From an uncultured Bacillota bacterium (GTDB lineage Bacteria > Bacillota > Clostridia > Christensenellales > UBA1242), in NCBI GenBank assembly GCA_947088415.1, contig CAMUGK010000014.1, forward strand, positions 1 through 14,557: a stretch of 14,557 nucleotides of DNA, written 5' to 3'. Under the pieces are notes generated by a model. It did no database searches. It was not told the DNA's origin and saw nothing but the letters and a program-made list of their open reading frames with translations. This document shows positions 6,777-13,089 of this stretch, in pieces; position 1 is the stretch's first letter; the number at the start of each line of letters is the position of its first letter. The position numbers and the translations under genes are program-made.

Positions 6777-8075
6777 ATGTTTAAAACAATTGCAAACGCT
6801 TTTAAAATTAAAGATGTTAGAAAGAAAATCTTATTGACACTATTACTTTTATTAATTTATCGTTTAGGTTGCTGGATTCCTGCGATAGGTTTTAATGTGT
6901 CAAGTCTTAACGCTGGCATGGAAAATGGTTTTAACTTTTTCTCACTTATGAATATGGTAAGTGGTGGAGCGTTATCTAACTGTTCTGTGCTTGCTCTAGG
7001 AGTTTCTCCTTACATCACAGCGTCAATTATTATTCAACTTCTCACAGTTGCTATTCCAAAACTTGAAGACCTTGCAAAAAGTGGCGAGGATGGAAAGAGA
7101 AAACTTAATCTTTACACTCGTATCGCTGCATTAGTTTTGGCTATTGCTCAAGCTGTTGGAATTGTTGTAGGTTATTCAAATACTCTTGACCCAAACCTTG
7201 TTAAAGTCTTCCCTGAATGGCTTGTTGGAATGGGTGTGGTTTTAATCTTAGTTGCTGGTGCAATGTTCACTGTTTGGATTGGCGAACGTATTACTGACCT
7301 TGGTGTTGGCAATGGCATGAGTTTACTTATCTTTGTAGGTATTCTCTCATCTGCTGGTTCTGCATTCAGTTCTGCAATTCAACAAACAATTCAAGATATA
7401 ACTTATCTTTGGGTTATTGTTCTCTTCCTTGTTGCTGTTGTTGCAATCTTTGCTTTCATCGTTTTTGTAGATGGCGGAGAAAGAAGAATTTCAGTTCAAT
7501 ATGCAAAACAAATCAAGGGTAGAAAAATGTATGGAGGTCAAAGCACATATATTCCAATCAGAGTTAATGGCTCAGGTGTTATGCCAATCATCTTTGCTTC
7601 GGCTCTTATAACCTTGCCACAACTTATCTTATCTTTTTGGCCTGAAAGTTCGGCTTACGCTTGGTATTCAAAATATCTTGGTGCTGGCACTTGGCCATAT
7701 ATCTTAGTATCTTCACTTCTTATCTTGGCATTTGCATTCTTCTATGCACAAATCTCATTCAATGCTGATGATGTGTCAAAAAGAATTCAACAACAAGGTG
7801 GGTTTATCCCAGGTATTCGCCCAGGGAAATCAACAAGTGAATACTTAAGAAAAATATCAAACAGAATTACTCTGTTTGGTGCAATATTCTTGGCATTCAT
7901 TGCATTAATTCCATCACTTGCTTTCTGGGCAATTGGCGAATATGCAGGTGCTGCAACACTTATCAACGCATTCAGTGCAACAGGACTTATGATTGTAGTT
8001 TCAGTAGCACTTGAACTTGATAAACAACTTGAAGCACAAATGCTTATGAGAAACTATAAAGGTTTCTTGGATTAA
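6777..8075 (+). CDS. secY: Preprotein translocase subunit SecY
   Basis: The 432-residue protein is the pore subunit of the SecYEG channel in the cytoplasmic membrane, which exports unfolded proteins with SecA and inserts membrane proteins. It is very hydrophobic with about ten membrane spans. A first span lies around residues 18-36, and the plug/TM2 region (SNCSVLALGVSPYITASI) around 67-84. The cytoplasmic loop GGERRISVQYAKQIKGRKMY around 233-252 binds SecA or the ribosome. The C-terminus includes GFIPGIRPGKSTSEYL and ends in a basic MRNYKGFLD tail. It is the last gene of the spc block. In most relatives adk follows closely; here a 575-base interruption intervenes. Confidence 0.98.
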   Translation: MFKTIANAFKIKDVRKKILLTLLLLLIYRLGCWIPAIGFNVSSLNAGMENGFNFFSLMNMVSGGALSNCSVLALGVSPYITASIIIQLLTVAIPKLEDLAKSGEDGKRKLNLYTRIAALVLAIAQAVGIVVGYSNTLDPNLVKVFPEWLVGMGVVLILVAGAMFTVWIGERITDLGVGNGMSLLIFVGILSSAGSAFSSAIQQTIQDITYLWVIVLFLVAVVAIFAFIVFVDGGERRISVQYAKQIKGRKMYGGQSTYIPIRVNGSGVMPIIFASALITLPQLILSFWPESSAYAWYSKYLGAGTWPYILVSSLLILAFAFFYAQISFNADDVSKRIQQQGGFIPGIRPGKSTSEYLRKISNRITLFGAIFLAFIALIPSLAFWAIGEYAGAATLINAFSATGLMIVVSVALELDKQLEAQMLMRNYKGFLD

Positions 8076-8089
8076 TCGCGGAGGCAACT

Positions 8090-8134
8090 ATGATTTTGAC
8101 GCGGACACGGCTTACTTGTAAGCCTAACCGCTAA
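8090..8134 (+). CDS. Possible 14-codon leader ORF inside a hairpin
   Basis: An ATG at 8090 is preceded by GGAGG (8080-8084) with 5 bases between, a good ribosome binding site. It opens a 14-residue frame, MILTRTRLTCKPNR, closed by TAA at 8132-8134. The frame runs almost entirely through the first stem-loop (8092-8138). A small ORF whose translation would melt a hairpin is the classic layout of a leader peptide controlling downstream expression, but the residues show no run of one amino acid. It may equally be a chance frame. No homologue is recognised. Confidence 0.25.
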   Translation: MILTRTRLTCKPNR

Positions 8135-8138
8135 AATC
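8092..8138. repeat. Stem-loop A (imperfect inverted repeat)
   Basis: Three nested complementary blocks form one long imperfect hairpin: GATTTT (8092-8097) with AAAATC (8133-8138), GCGG (8101-8104) with CCGC (8128-8131), and GGCTTA (8109-8114) with TAAGCC (8119-8124) around a CTTG loop. It starts 17 bases after the secY stop. No T-run follows, so it is not an obvious intrinsic terminator. Confidence 0.7.
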
Positions 8139-8164
8139 CGTTTCCCCCACGAACCCCTTTCCGC

Positions 8165-8201
8165 CTCTTGAAAAATTCCGCTGGGCATTTTTCTGCAAGA
8201 G
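8165..8201. repeat. Stem-loop B
   Basis: CTCTTGAAAAAT (8165-8176) pairs with ATTTTTC (8187-8193) and AAGAG (8197-8201), with a 3-base bulge TGC and a 10-base apical loop (TCCGCTGGGC). It lies between stem-loops A and C. No function is evident from the sequence alone. Confidence 0.6.
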
Positions 8202-8207
8202 AGGTGT

Positions 8208-8260
8208 TAAGAAAATTTTTAGGGTCGGGCAAAGCCCTTCTTCCCTTAAAAATTTTCTTA
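8208..8260 (+). terminator. Long stem-loop C, possible intrinsic terminator or attenuator
   Basis: The left arm TAAGAAAATTTTTAGGG (8208-8224) is complementary to the right arm at 8243-8260 with a single bulged T. Between them sits a second hairpin, GGGC-AAA-GCCC (8227-8237). The arms are followed by CAG and then TTTTTAT (8264-8270), a short T-run as in an intrinsic terminator, though the spacing is slightly long. If it works, it would separate secY transcription from the downstream genes. The inverted repeat itself is certain; the terminator role is inferred. Confidence 0.5.
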
Positions 8261-8284
8261 CAGTTTTTATATTTGAGGTAAATT

Positions 8285-8491
8285 ATGAGTGAAATTAAAC
8301 TTGGTAATGGCGCTGAAGTTCTTGCAAGATTAAAAAAAGATCAACTTTTGAAACCAAATAGACATAAGACATATAAAACTTTAGTTGAATGTATGACAAG
8401 TGGAGTTGCTCATTTTTCTGAAGAATCTATGAAAAACAATTCAAAACTTATTGTTAATTGTGGCTTTGCGAAGCCTGAAAAAGAGCAATAA
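8285..8491 (+). CDS. Small hypothetical protein, 68 residues
   Basis: I do not recognise this protein. It starts at ATG 8285 with GAGG at 8275-8278, 6 bases upstream, and ends in TAA. Codon choice (AAA, GAA, CTT, AGA, GTT dominating) matches the neighbours, which supports a real gene. The product is soluble and charged, with no signal peptide or membrane span; it begins MSEIKLGNGAEVLARLKKDQ and ends CGFAKPEKEQ. It has two cysteines (36 and 59) not in a CxxC pair. The final codons include a perfect hairpin GGCTTTGCGAAGCC (8462-8475). It sits alone between two structured non-coding stretches where other bacteria have none. A ribosome- or translocon-related role is only guilt by location. Confidence 0.6.
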   Translation: MSEIKLGNGAEVLARLKKDQLLKPNRHKTYKTLVECMTSGVAHFSEESMKNNSKLIVNCGFAKPEKEQ

Positions 8492-8504
8492 ACTTTAAAC
8501 TCTT

Positions 8505-8540
8505 ATGCTAGATAGAGGTTGAAAAATCTTTATCTAGCAT
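8505..8540. repeat. Perfect 10-bp inverted repeat
   Basis: ATGCTAGATA at 8505-8514 and its exact reverse complement TATCTAGCAT at 8531-8540 enclose a 16-base loop. It begins 13 bases after the stop of the 68-residue ORF. No T-run follows directly, so it is not a standard intrinsic terminator; it may protect the upstream mRNA end or be a protein-binding palindrome. Confidence 0.65.
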
Positions 8541-8586
8541 TACAAATAGAGTGTGACCGAAGGCTTGAGGTCGTTAAATAAAAAGG

Positions 8587-8623
8587 CTGTTGCAACAGTT
8601 TAAACCTTGAGTGAGGGTTTAAA
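8587..8623. repeat. Adjacent palindrome and hairpin upstream of adk
   Basis: CTGTTGCAACAG (8587-8598) is a perfect 12-base palindrome. It is immediately followed by TTTAAACC (8599-8606), a 9-base loop, and GGTTTAAA (8616-8623), a perfect 8-bp hairpin. Both lie within 65 bases of the adk start. The abutting arrangement suggests a folded RNA leader rather than chance, but no family is recognised. Confidence 0.55.
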
Positions 8624-8650
8624 AATAAATCATTCAGAAAAGGAGTTTAT

Positions 8651-9277
8651 ATGAAACTTATTCTTCTTGGAGCGCCGGGCAGTGGCAAAGGCACTCTTGC
8701 TAAAAAAATCACTAGAGATTTTGATATTCCTCAAATTTCTACAGGTGATATGTTTAGGCAATTTGCTAGCGAAGGCGGCGAACTTGGTCTTAAATTAAAA
8801 TCTTATATGGACAGCGGAAAACTTGTTCCAGACGAAGTGACTATTGAGATATTAAAGGCTCGCATTTCAAAGGCTGATTGCAAGAAGGGTTTTATACTTG
8901 ACGGATTTCCAAGGACAATTCCGCAAGCAAATGCTCTCAAAACTCTTTGCGAAATTGATAGTGTAATACTCGTTGACCTTGCATTTGAAGAAATAATCAA
9001 ACGTTTGGTTTCTCGTCGCGTCTGCTCAAGCTGTGGCGACATTGATAACAGTGAGTATGAAGGTTATACAGGAAATTGTCGCAAATGTGGAACAAAACTT
9101 TTCCAACGTGATGACGACAAGTTGGAAACAGTTAAAAATCGTCTGGAAGTTTATGAAAAAAATACTGCACCACTTATAAACTTCTACAGTGATAGGTTGT
9201 TCAAGGTTTCTTCAAAGGGAACACCTGAGGAGACCTATGAACCTGTGAAAACTTTTTTAGAAAATTTGGAGGATTAA
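8651..9277 (+). CDS. adk: Adenylate kinase with a zinc-binding LID
   Basis: The 208-residue enzyme converts ATP plus AMP to two ADP in the cytoplasm. The P-loop GAPGSGKGT is at residues 7-15, ISTGDMFR in the AMP-binding part is at about 29-36, and GFILDGFPRT is at 80-89. The LID domain has C125-x2-C128 and C143-x2-C146, a four-cysteine zinc site as in Gram-positive enzymes, followed by LFQRDDD with the conserved arginine. Length is slightly below the usual 212-217. The binding site is AGGAG at 8641-8645, 5 bases before the ATG. It stops one base before the map start codon. Confidence 0.97.
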   Translation: MKLILLGAPGSGKGTLAKKITRDFDIPQISTGDMFRQFASEGGELGLKLKSYMDSGKLVPDEVTIEILKARISKADCKKGFILDGFPRTIPQANALKTLCEIDSVILVDLAFEEIIKRLVSRRVCSSCGDIDNSEYEGYTGNCRKCGTKLFQRDDDKLETVKNRLEVYEKNTAPLINFYSDRLFKVSSKGTPEETYEPVKTFLENLED

Positions 9278-9278
9278 A

Positions 9279-10022
9279 TTGAAAAGTTTTAATCCATCAG
9301 AGATTGTTTTAATGCGAAAGGCTTGTGAAATTACTCGTGATGCACTTTTGTTTGCAGAAAAACTTGTTAAACCCGGTATTTCGACGTTAGAACTTGACAA
9401 ATCTTTAAAAAAGTTTATAATAGATTGTGGTGGTTATCCAACTTGTCTTGGATATGAAGGATATCCAAATTCAATTTGCACTTCGGTTAACGAAATTGTT
9501 GTGCATGGAATACCTTCCGACAAATGTATTTTAAAGGAAGGGGATATCATCAGCGTAGACCTTTGTGTCACTTACAAAGGTTTCATCGGTGACGCGGCTA
9601 GGACTTTTCCTGTTGGAAAGATTTCAGCAGAAAAACAAAGGCTTATTGATGTGACAAAAGAAGCTTTCTTTGAGGGAATTAAAAACCTTAAAGTTGGTCA
9701 TCGTTTAGGCGAACTTAGTCATGCAATACAAGAATTTGTCGAAAAGAATGGCTATTCAGTAGTTCGTGAAATGGTTGGGCATGGAATTGGCGACCAAATG
9801 CATCTTCCACCAAACATTCCAAACTATGGCAAAGTCACAGATGGGCCAATCGTTATTGAAAACACTTTTCTTGCGATAGAGCCTATGGTCAACATGGGGA
9901 AGAAAGAAATTTGGCTTTTAGAAGACGGTTGGGGAATTATTACGCGAGATGGGCTTCCATCTGCCCATTATGAAAACACGGTTTTAGTCACTAAAAATGG
10001 CGTTGAAATTTTAACGCTTTAA
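9279..10022 (+). CDS. map: Methionine aminopeptidase, type I
   Basis: This 247-residue metalloenzyme removes the initiator methionine from new proteins. The five metal ligands are all present by pattern: D94 (SVDLCV), D105 (GDAARTF), H168 (VGHGIG), E201 (AIEPMV) and E232 (HYENT). H76 (VVHGIP) and H175 (MHLPPNIPNYG) are also conserved; the residue after H175 is Leu where Glu is common. The start is TTG at 9279, the only non-ATG start I assign here. It is supported by TGGAGG at 9267-9272, by the one-base distance from the adk stop and by normal family length. Confidence 0.96.
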   Translation: MKSFNPSEIVLMRKACEITRDALLFAEKLVKPGISTLELDKSLKKFIIDCGGYPTCLGYEGYPNSICTSVNEIVVHGIPSDKCILKEGDIISVDLCVTYKGFIGDAARTFPVGKISAEKQRLIDVTKEAFFEGIKNLKVGHRLGELSHAIQEFVEKNGYSVVREMVGHGIGDQMHLPPNIPNYGKVTDGPIVIENTFLAIEPMVNMGKKEIWLLEDGWGIITRDGLPSAHYENTVLVTKNGVEILTL

Positions 10023-10031
10023 GAGGTGAGA

Positions 10032-10304
10032 ATGAAAAAGGGGAGTGTTGTGCTTGCCACTGCAGGCAAAGAAAAAGGTGGACTTTTTATAGTTGTCAAT
10101 TTAGATGATAAGTATGTCTATTTGGCAGACGGCAAAAGGCTTTCGGCTTTTAAGCCAAAAAAGAAGAGTTTTAAGCATGTAAAAATCTTTGAACTTAATG
10201 GCTTAACTCAAAGTGATGTTGAAGACATTAACGAGAGAGTTAATGCAAAAATCAAAAAATACTTAAATTTAAAAAAGGAGTGCCTATGTCAAAGGAAGAT
10301 GTAA
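10032..10304 (+). CDS. KOW domain RNA-binding protein of the alpha operon
   Basis: The 90-residue basic protein begins MKKGSVVLATAGKEKGGLFI, a KOW-like beta strand and loop, followed by VYLADGKRLSAFKPKKKSFKHV and a helical, charged C-terminus. It resembles the short L14e-like KOW proteins commonly found between map and infA in Clostridia; its job is unproven, and RNA or ribosome binding is inferred from the fold. I choose ATG 10032 over the in-frame GTG at 10026, because the AGAGGTG binding site covers that GTG. The last 19 bases overlap infA in another frame, and the infA binding site lies inside this gene. Confidence 0.85.
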   Translation: MKKGSVVLATAGKEKGGLFIVVNLDDKYVYLADGKRLSAFKPKKKSFKHVKIFELNGLTQSDVEDINERVNAKIKKYLNLKKECLCQRKM

Positions 10305-10507
10305 TTGAATTTGAAGGTGTGGTTGAAGAAGTTTTACCTAACACCACATTTAGAGTTCGTCTTAGCAATGGGCATATTATTACAACTTATATCTCTGGTA
10401 AACTTAGACAACATTATATCAAAGTTTTGGAAGGAGATAAAGTCAAAGTCGAAATGAGCCCTTATGACCTGTCTAAAGGCAGGATTACTTGGAGAGAAAA
10501 GGGTTAA
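10286..10507 (+). CDS. infA: Translation initiation factor IF-1
   Basis: The 73-residue product MSKEDVIEFEGVVEEVLPNT is a canonical IF-1: one OB-fold with LSNGHIITTYISGKLRQHYI and the end GDKVKVEMSPYDLSKGRITW. IF-1 binds the 30S A site during initiation together with IF-2 and IF-3. ATG 10286 follows AAAGGAG (10274-10280) by 5 bases. The in-frame GTG at 10280 overlaps the binding site and is rejected. The gene overlaps the KOW gene by 19 bases and is followed 13 bases later by rpmJ. Confidence 0.97.
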   Translation: MSKEDVIEFEGVVEEVLPNTTFRVRLSNGHIITTYISGKLRQHYIKVLEGDKVKVEMSPYDLSKGRITWREKG

Positions 10508-10520
10508 AAAAGGAGCGGAA

Positions 10521-10637
10521 ATGAAAGTTAGAGCATCTGTTAAACCTATGTGTGACAAATGTAGAATCATCAAGAGAGATGGCAAAGTTATGGTTATCTG
10601 CTCAAAGAATGCAAAGCATAAACAAACACAAGGCTAA
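10521..10637 (+). CDS. rpmJ: 50S ribosomal protein L36, zinc-binding form
   Basis: This 38-residue gene is easily missed because of its size. The translation starts MKVRASVKPMCDKCRIIKRD and ends KNAKHKQTQG, with the zinc ligands C11, C14, C27 and H33 of the C+ form. L36 is the smallest ribosomal protein and helps fold 23S rRNA near the GTPase-associated region. AGGAG at 10511-10515 lies 5 bases before the ATG. The position between infA and rpsM is the standard one. Confidence 0.97.
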   Translation: MKVRASVKPMCDKCRIIKRDGKVMVICSKNAKHKQTQG

Positions 10638-10662
10638 AATTAAAAAAGTGGAGGAAAATTAA

Positions 10663-11040
10663 ATGGCACGTATTGCTGGTGTAGATTTACCCAGAGAAAA
10701 AAGATTAGAGTTAGGTCTTACTTATATCTATGGTATCGGTAGAGTAACTTCTAACAAAATTTGTGAAGCAACTGGTGTTAGCGCTGATATTCGCGTTAAA
10801 GATTTGTCTGATGACCAAGTTGCTAAACTACGAAATTATATTGAACATAATGTCATCGTTGAAGGTGAATTACGCAAAAAAGTCGACATGGATATCAAAA
10901 AACTTGGCGAAATAGGTTGTTATAGAGGTGTTCGTCACCGTAAAGGCTTGCCTGTAAGAGGTCAAAACACTCGTAGCAATGCTAGAACTAGAAAAGGACC
11001 TAAGAGAGTTGTCGCTGGTTCTTCAAAGAAAGGTAAGTAA
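10663..11040 (+). CDS. rpsM: 30S ribosomal protein S13
   Basis: The 125-residue product has MARIAGVDLPREKRLELGLT, TYIYGIGRVTSNKIC, the basic GCYRGVRHRKGLPVRGQNT segment and a lysine-rich C-terminus that reaches toward P-site tRNA. S13 in the 30S head forms bridges to the 50S (L5 and the A-site finger). GGAGG at 10650-10654 precedes the ATG by 8 bases. It opens the rpsM-rpsK-rpsD-rpoA-rplQ alpha block. Confidence 0.97.
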   Translation: MARIAGVDLPREKRLELGLTYIYGIGRVTSNKICEATGVSADIRVKDLSDDQVAKLRNYIEHNVIVEGELRKKVDMDIKKLGEIGCYRGVRHRKGLPVRGQNTRSNARTRKGPKRVVAGSSKKGK

Positions 11041-11050
11041 GGGGTGAAAA

Positions 11051-11461
11051 ATGGCTAAACAAACAACTAAGAAAACAAGCACTACTGCAAAACCTAAAAA
11101 GAGAGTTTCAAGAAACATTTCTCAAGGTCAAGTGCACATCAAAACTTCTTTCAACAACACTATTGTTTCTTTTAGTGATTGTGACGGAAATGTTTTGTCA
11201 TGGTGTTCAAGCGGTAAACTTGGACTTAAAGGTTCAAAGAAAAGCACACCATTTGCAGCACAATCTTGTGTTGAAGACGCTGCAAAAGTTGCAAAAGCAC
11301 ATGGTATTCAAAGTGTAGAAGTATATGTTAAAGGCCCAGGCAGTGGTCGTGAACTTGCAATTCGTTCACTCCAAGGCTGTGACCTTGATGTTACATTAAT
11401 TAAGGACGTTTCTCCAATCGCTCATAACGGTTGCAGACCTCCTAAAACAAGAAGAGTATAA
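11051..11461 (+). CDS. rpsK: 30S ribosomal protein S11
   Basis: The 136-residue product has a Lys/Thr-rich leader (about residues 1-18), then GQVHIKTSFNNTIVSFSDCD, the SGKLGLKGSKKSTPFAAQ segment, VKGPGSGRELAIRSLQ and the C-terminal PIAHNGCRPPKTRRV. S11 lies in the 30S platform, where it contacts mRNA in the E-site region and rRNA. The binding site is a weaker GGGGTG at 11041-11046, with ATG 5 bases later. The stop TAA runs into AAAGGAG of rpsD. Confidence 0.97.
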   Translation: MAKQTTKKTSTTAKPKKRVSRNISQGQVHIKTSFNNTIVSFSDCDGNVLSWCSSGKLGLKGSKKSTPFAAQSCVEDAAKVAKAHGIQSVEVYVKGPGSGRELAIRSLQGCDLDVTLIKDVSPIAHNGCRPPKTRRV

Positions 11462-11473
11462 AGGAGAGAACTA

Positions 11474-12100
11474 ATGGCAAGAAAAATCCAACCTGACTGC
11501 CGTCAGTGCAGACGTGAAGGGTGCAAACTTTTCCTTAAAGGTGAACGTTGCACCACTAAAAAATGTGCCATGGAAAGACGCCCAGTTATTCCGGGACAAC
11601 ATGGTCAATCAAGAAGAAGAGTAACTTTCTCAGAATATGGCACTCAACTTCGTGAAAAACAAAAAGTTAAAAGAATGTATGGTCTTCTCGAAAACCAATG
11701 CAGAGAATATTATGAAGAAGCAGAGCGCATGAAAGGCGTTACTGGTGAAAATATGCTTGCTTTGATTGAAAGAAGACTTGACAATGTAGTTTACAGAATG
11801 GGTATCGGTGCAAGCCGTAAACAATGCCGTCAAATTGTAAATCATGGTCATATCACAGTTAATGGCAAACGCGTAAATATCGCATCTTTCCTTGTTAAAG
11901 TTGGCGACGTGATTGCAGTTAAAGAAAACAAACAAGAACTTGAATCATTTAAGGCTATTAAAGGTATTAAAGTTGTAATGCCGAAATGGCTTGAATTTGA
12001 TAGCAATACTCTTTCAGGAAAAGTTATCGCTCTTCCAAAGAGAGATGATATTGACGCTGATATTAAGGAACAACTTATTATCGAATTGTATTCGAGATAG
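11474..12100 (+). CDS. rpsD: 30S ribosomal protein S4, zinc-binding form
   Basis: The 208-residue product carries the N-terminal zinc motif with C9-x2-C12, C26 and C31 (MARKIQPDCRQCRREGCKLF start), then RRPVIPGQHGQSRRRVTFSE, YGLLENQCREYYEEA and the S4 RNA-binding domain (ERRLDNVVYRMGIGASRKQC, NHGHITVNGKRVNI). S4 nucleates 30S assembly, and its homologues often repress the alpha or rpsD operon. No obvious S4-binding pseudoknot was recognised here. AAGGAG at 11461-11466 is the binding site. The stop is TAG at 12098-12100. Confidence 0.97.
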   Translation: MARKIQPDCRQCRREGCKLFLKGERCTTKKCAMERRPVIPGQHGQSRRRVTFSEYGTQLREKQKVKRMYGLLENQCREYYEEAERMKGVTGENMLALIERRLDNVVYRMGIGASRKQCRQIVNHGHITVNGKRVNIASFLVKVGDVIAVKENKQELESFKAIKGIKVVMPKWLEFDSNTLSGKVIALPKRDDIDADIKEQLIIELYSR

Positions 12101-12118
12101 TTTAGGAGGGAATTGTTT

Positions 12119-13069
12119 ATGAATATGGAAAGACCTAAAATTACTTGTGAAGAAACAGATAATGGCGTGTTTGCAAGATTTATTGTTGAACCACTTGAAA
12201 AAGGCTATGGAATCACTCTTGGAAATGCTATGAGAAGAAGTCTTCTTTCAGCACTTCCAGGTGCAGCACCTATCGCAATCAGAATTGCAGGTGTTGCTCA
12301 TGAATTTTCAACTGTAAGAGGGGTTACTGAAGATGTTGTTGACATCATTTTGAACCTTAAATCACTCGCTGTTAGATGTGCAAACAAAGACAAAGATTTT
12401 GTAACTTATCTTAGAATTAGAAAAAATAAACCTGGCGAAATTACTGCTAGAGATTTTGAAGCTAATGATGAAGTTGAAATCTTAAATCCAGACCTTCACA
12501 TTGCAACAATGGATGAAGGTGGCGTATTCGATATGGACCTTATGATTGGAAACGGCAGAGGCTATGTTCCTAATACAGAAAATAAATTTAAGTTTGACAA
12601 TATTGACTTTATTGCAATGGACAGCATTTTCTCACCTGTTAAACGTGTTAATTTCAATGTTGAAAACACTCGTGTTGGTCAAAGTGTTAATTTTGACAGA
12701 CTTGTTTTGGAAGTTGAAACTAATGGAACAACTTCTGCAAGAGAAATTGTTGCTCTTGCTGGAAAAATTGTTGTAGAACATATCAATCTTTTTGTTGAAC
12801 TTTGTTCTCAAATGACAAACATGGAAATTCTTGTTTCACGCGAAGAAGACAAACAAGTCAAACTCTTGGAACTTCCTATCGAAGAAATGGACCTTTCTGT
12901 TCGTTCATATAACTGCTTGAAGAGAGCAGGAGTTAATACTGTTGAAGACCTTATCAAAAAATCAAGAGCAGATATGCTTAAAGTTAAAAATCTTGGCATT
13001 AAGTCTATTGACGAGGTTATTCAAAAACTTGAAAGTTATGGACTTTCACTTCGCAAGGACGAAGATTAA
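12119..13069 (+). CDS. rpoA: DNA-directed RNA polymerase alpha subunit
   Basis: The 316-residue protein has the assembly domain (KGYGITLGNAMRRSLLSALP near residues 28-47, FSTVRGVTEDVVDIILNLK at about 63-81) and the C-terminal domain from about residue 245. In the latter, VRSYNCLK (residues 261-268) includes R262 and N265, equivalent to E. coli R265 and N268 that bind UP-element DNA. LGIKSIDEV is the second contact loop. I choose ATG 12119, 8 bases after AGGAGGG (12104-12110). An in-frame TTG at 12113 is too close to that site, and ATG 12125 is an alternative. It follows rpsD and precedes rplQ, as usual. Confidence 0.97.
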   Translation: MNMERPKITCEETDNGVFARFIVEPLEKGYGITLGNAMRRSLLSALPGAAPIAIRIAGVAHEFSTVRGVTEDVVDIILNLKSLAVRCANKDKDFVTYLRIRKNKPGEITARDFEANDEVEILNPDLHIATMDEGGVFDMDLMIGNGRGYVPNTENKFKFDNIDFIAMDSIFSPVKRVNFNVENTRVGQSVNFDRLVLEVETNGTTSAREIVALAGKIVVEHINLFVELCSQMTNMEILVSREEDKQVKLLELPIEEMDLSVRSYNCLKRAGVNTVEDLIKKSRADMLKVKNLGIKSIDEVIQKLESYGLSLRKDED

Positions 13070-13089
13070 ACTTTATAAAGGAGAAAATT

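Larger units (their letters stand above)
8076..8284. other. Non-coding interruption after secY: three stem-loops in a C/T-rich stretch
   Basis: These 209 bases separate secY from the next gene. The + strand here is rich in C and T (for example TTTCCCCCACGAACCCC around 8141-8157), unlike the A/G-rich coding sequence around it. Three stem-loops stand next to one another and are listed separately. Nothing resembles a tRNA, a known riboswitch or a transposase. A 38-codon minus-strand reading frame (8188 to 8072) crosses the first two hairpins and the secY stop; I do not call it a gene. The composition and nested inverted repeats suggest an inserted, possibly dispersed repeat or structured RNA, but that is inference. 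Confidence 0.6.
8492..8650. other. Non-coding stretch with three inverted repeats before adk
   Basis: This 159-base region between the small hypothetical gene and adk has no credible ORF. It holds three inverted repeats: ATGCTAGATA (8505-8514) with TATCTAGCAT (8531-8540), the palindrome CTGTTGCAACAG (8587-8598), and TTTAAACC (8599-8606) with GGTTTAAA (8616-8623). GACC and GGTC near 8554-8573 may form a further short stem. The adk binding site AGGAG is at 8641-8645. No known riboswitch core or convincing promoter was recognised. It could be a structured 5' leader of the adk-map-alpha transcript or the 3' side of the same insertion. Confidence 0.5.

Noticed and set aside
8072..8188. Minus-strand 38-codon ORF crossing stem-loops A and B, beginning MPSGIFQEAERGSWGK.
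   Set aside because: It overlaps the secY stop, has no purine-rich binding site at a good distance, and its reading follows from the inverted repeats. It may be worth comparing if the element proves to be a multi-copy repeat.
8554..8623. A riboswitch or tRNA-like element upstream of adk.
   Set aside because: The stems are short and I see no known conserved core, anticodon arm or T-loop; only inverted repeats can be supported.
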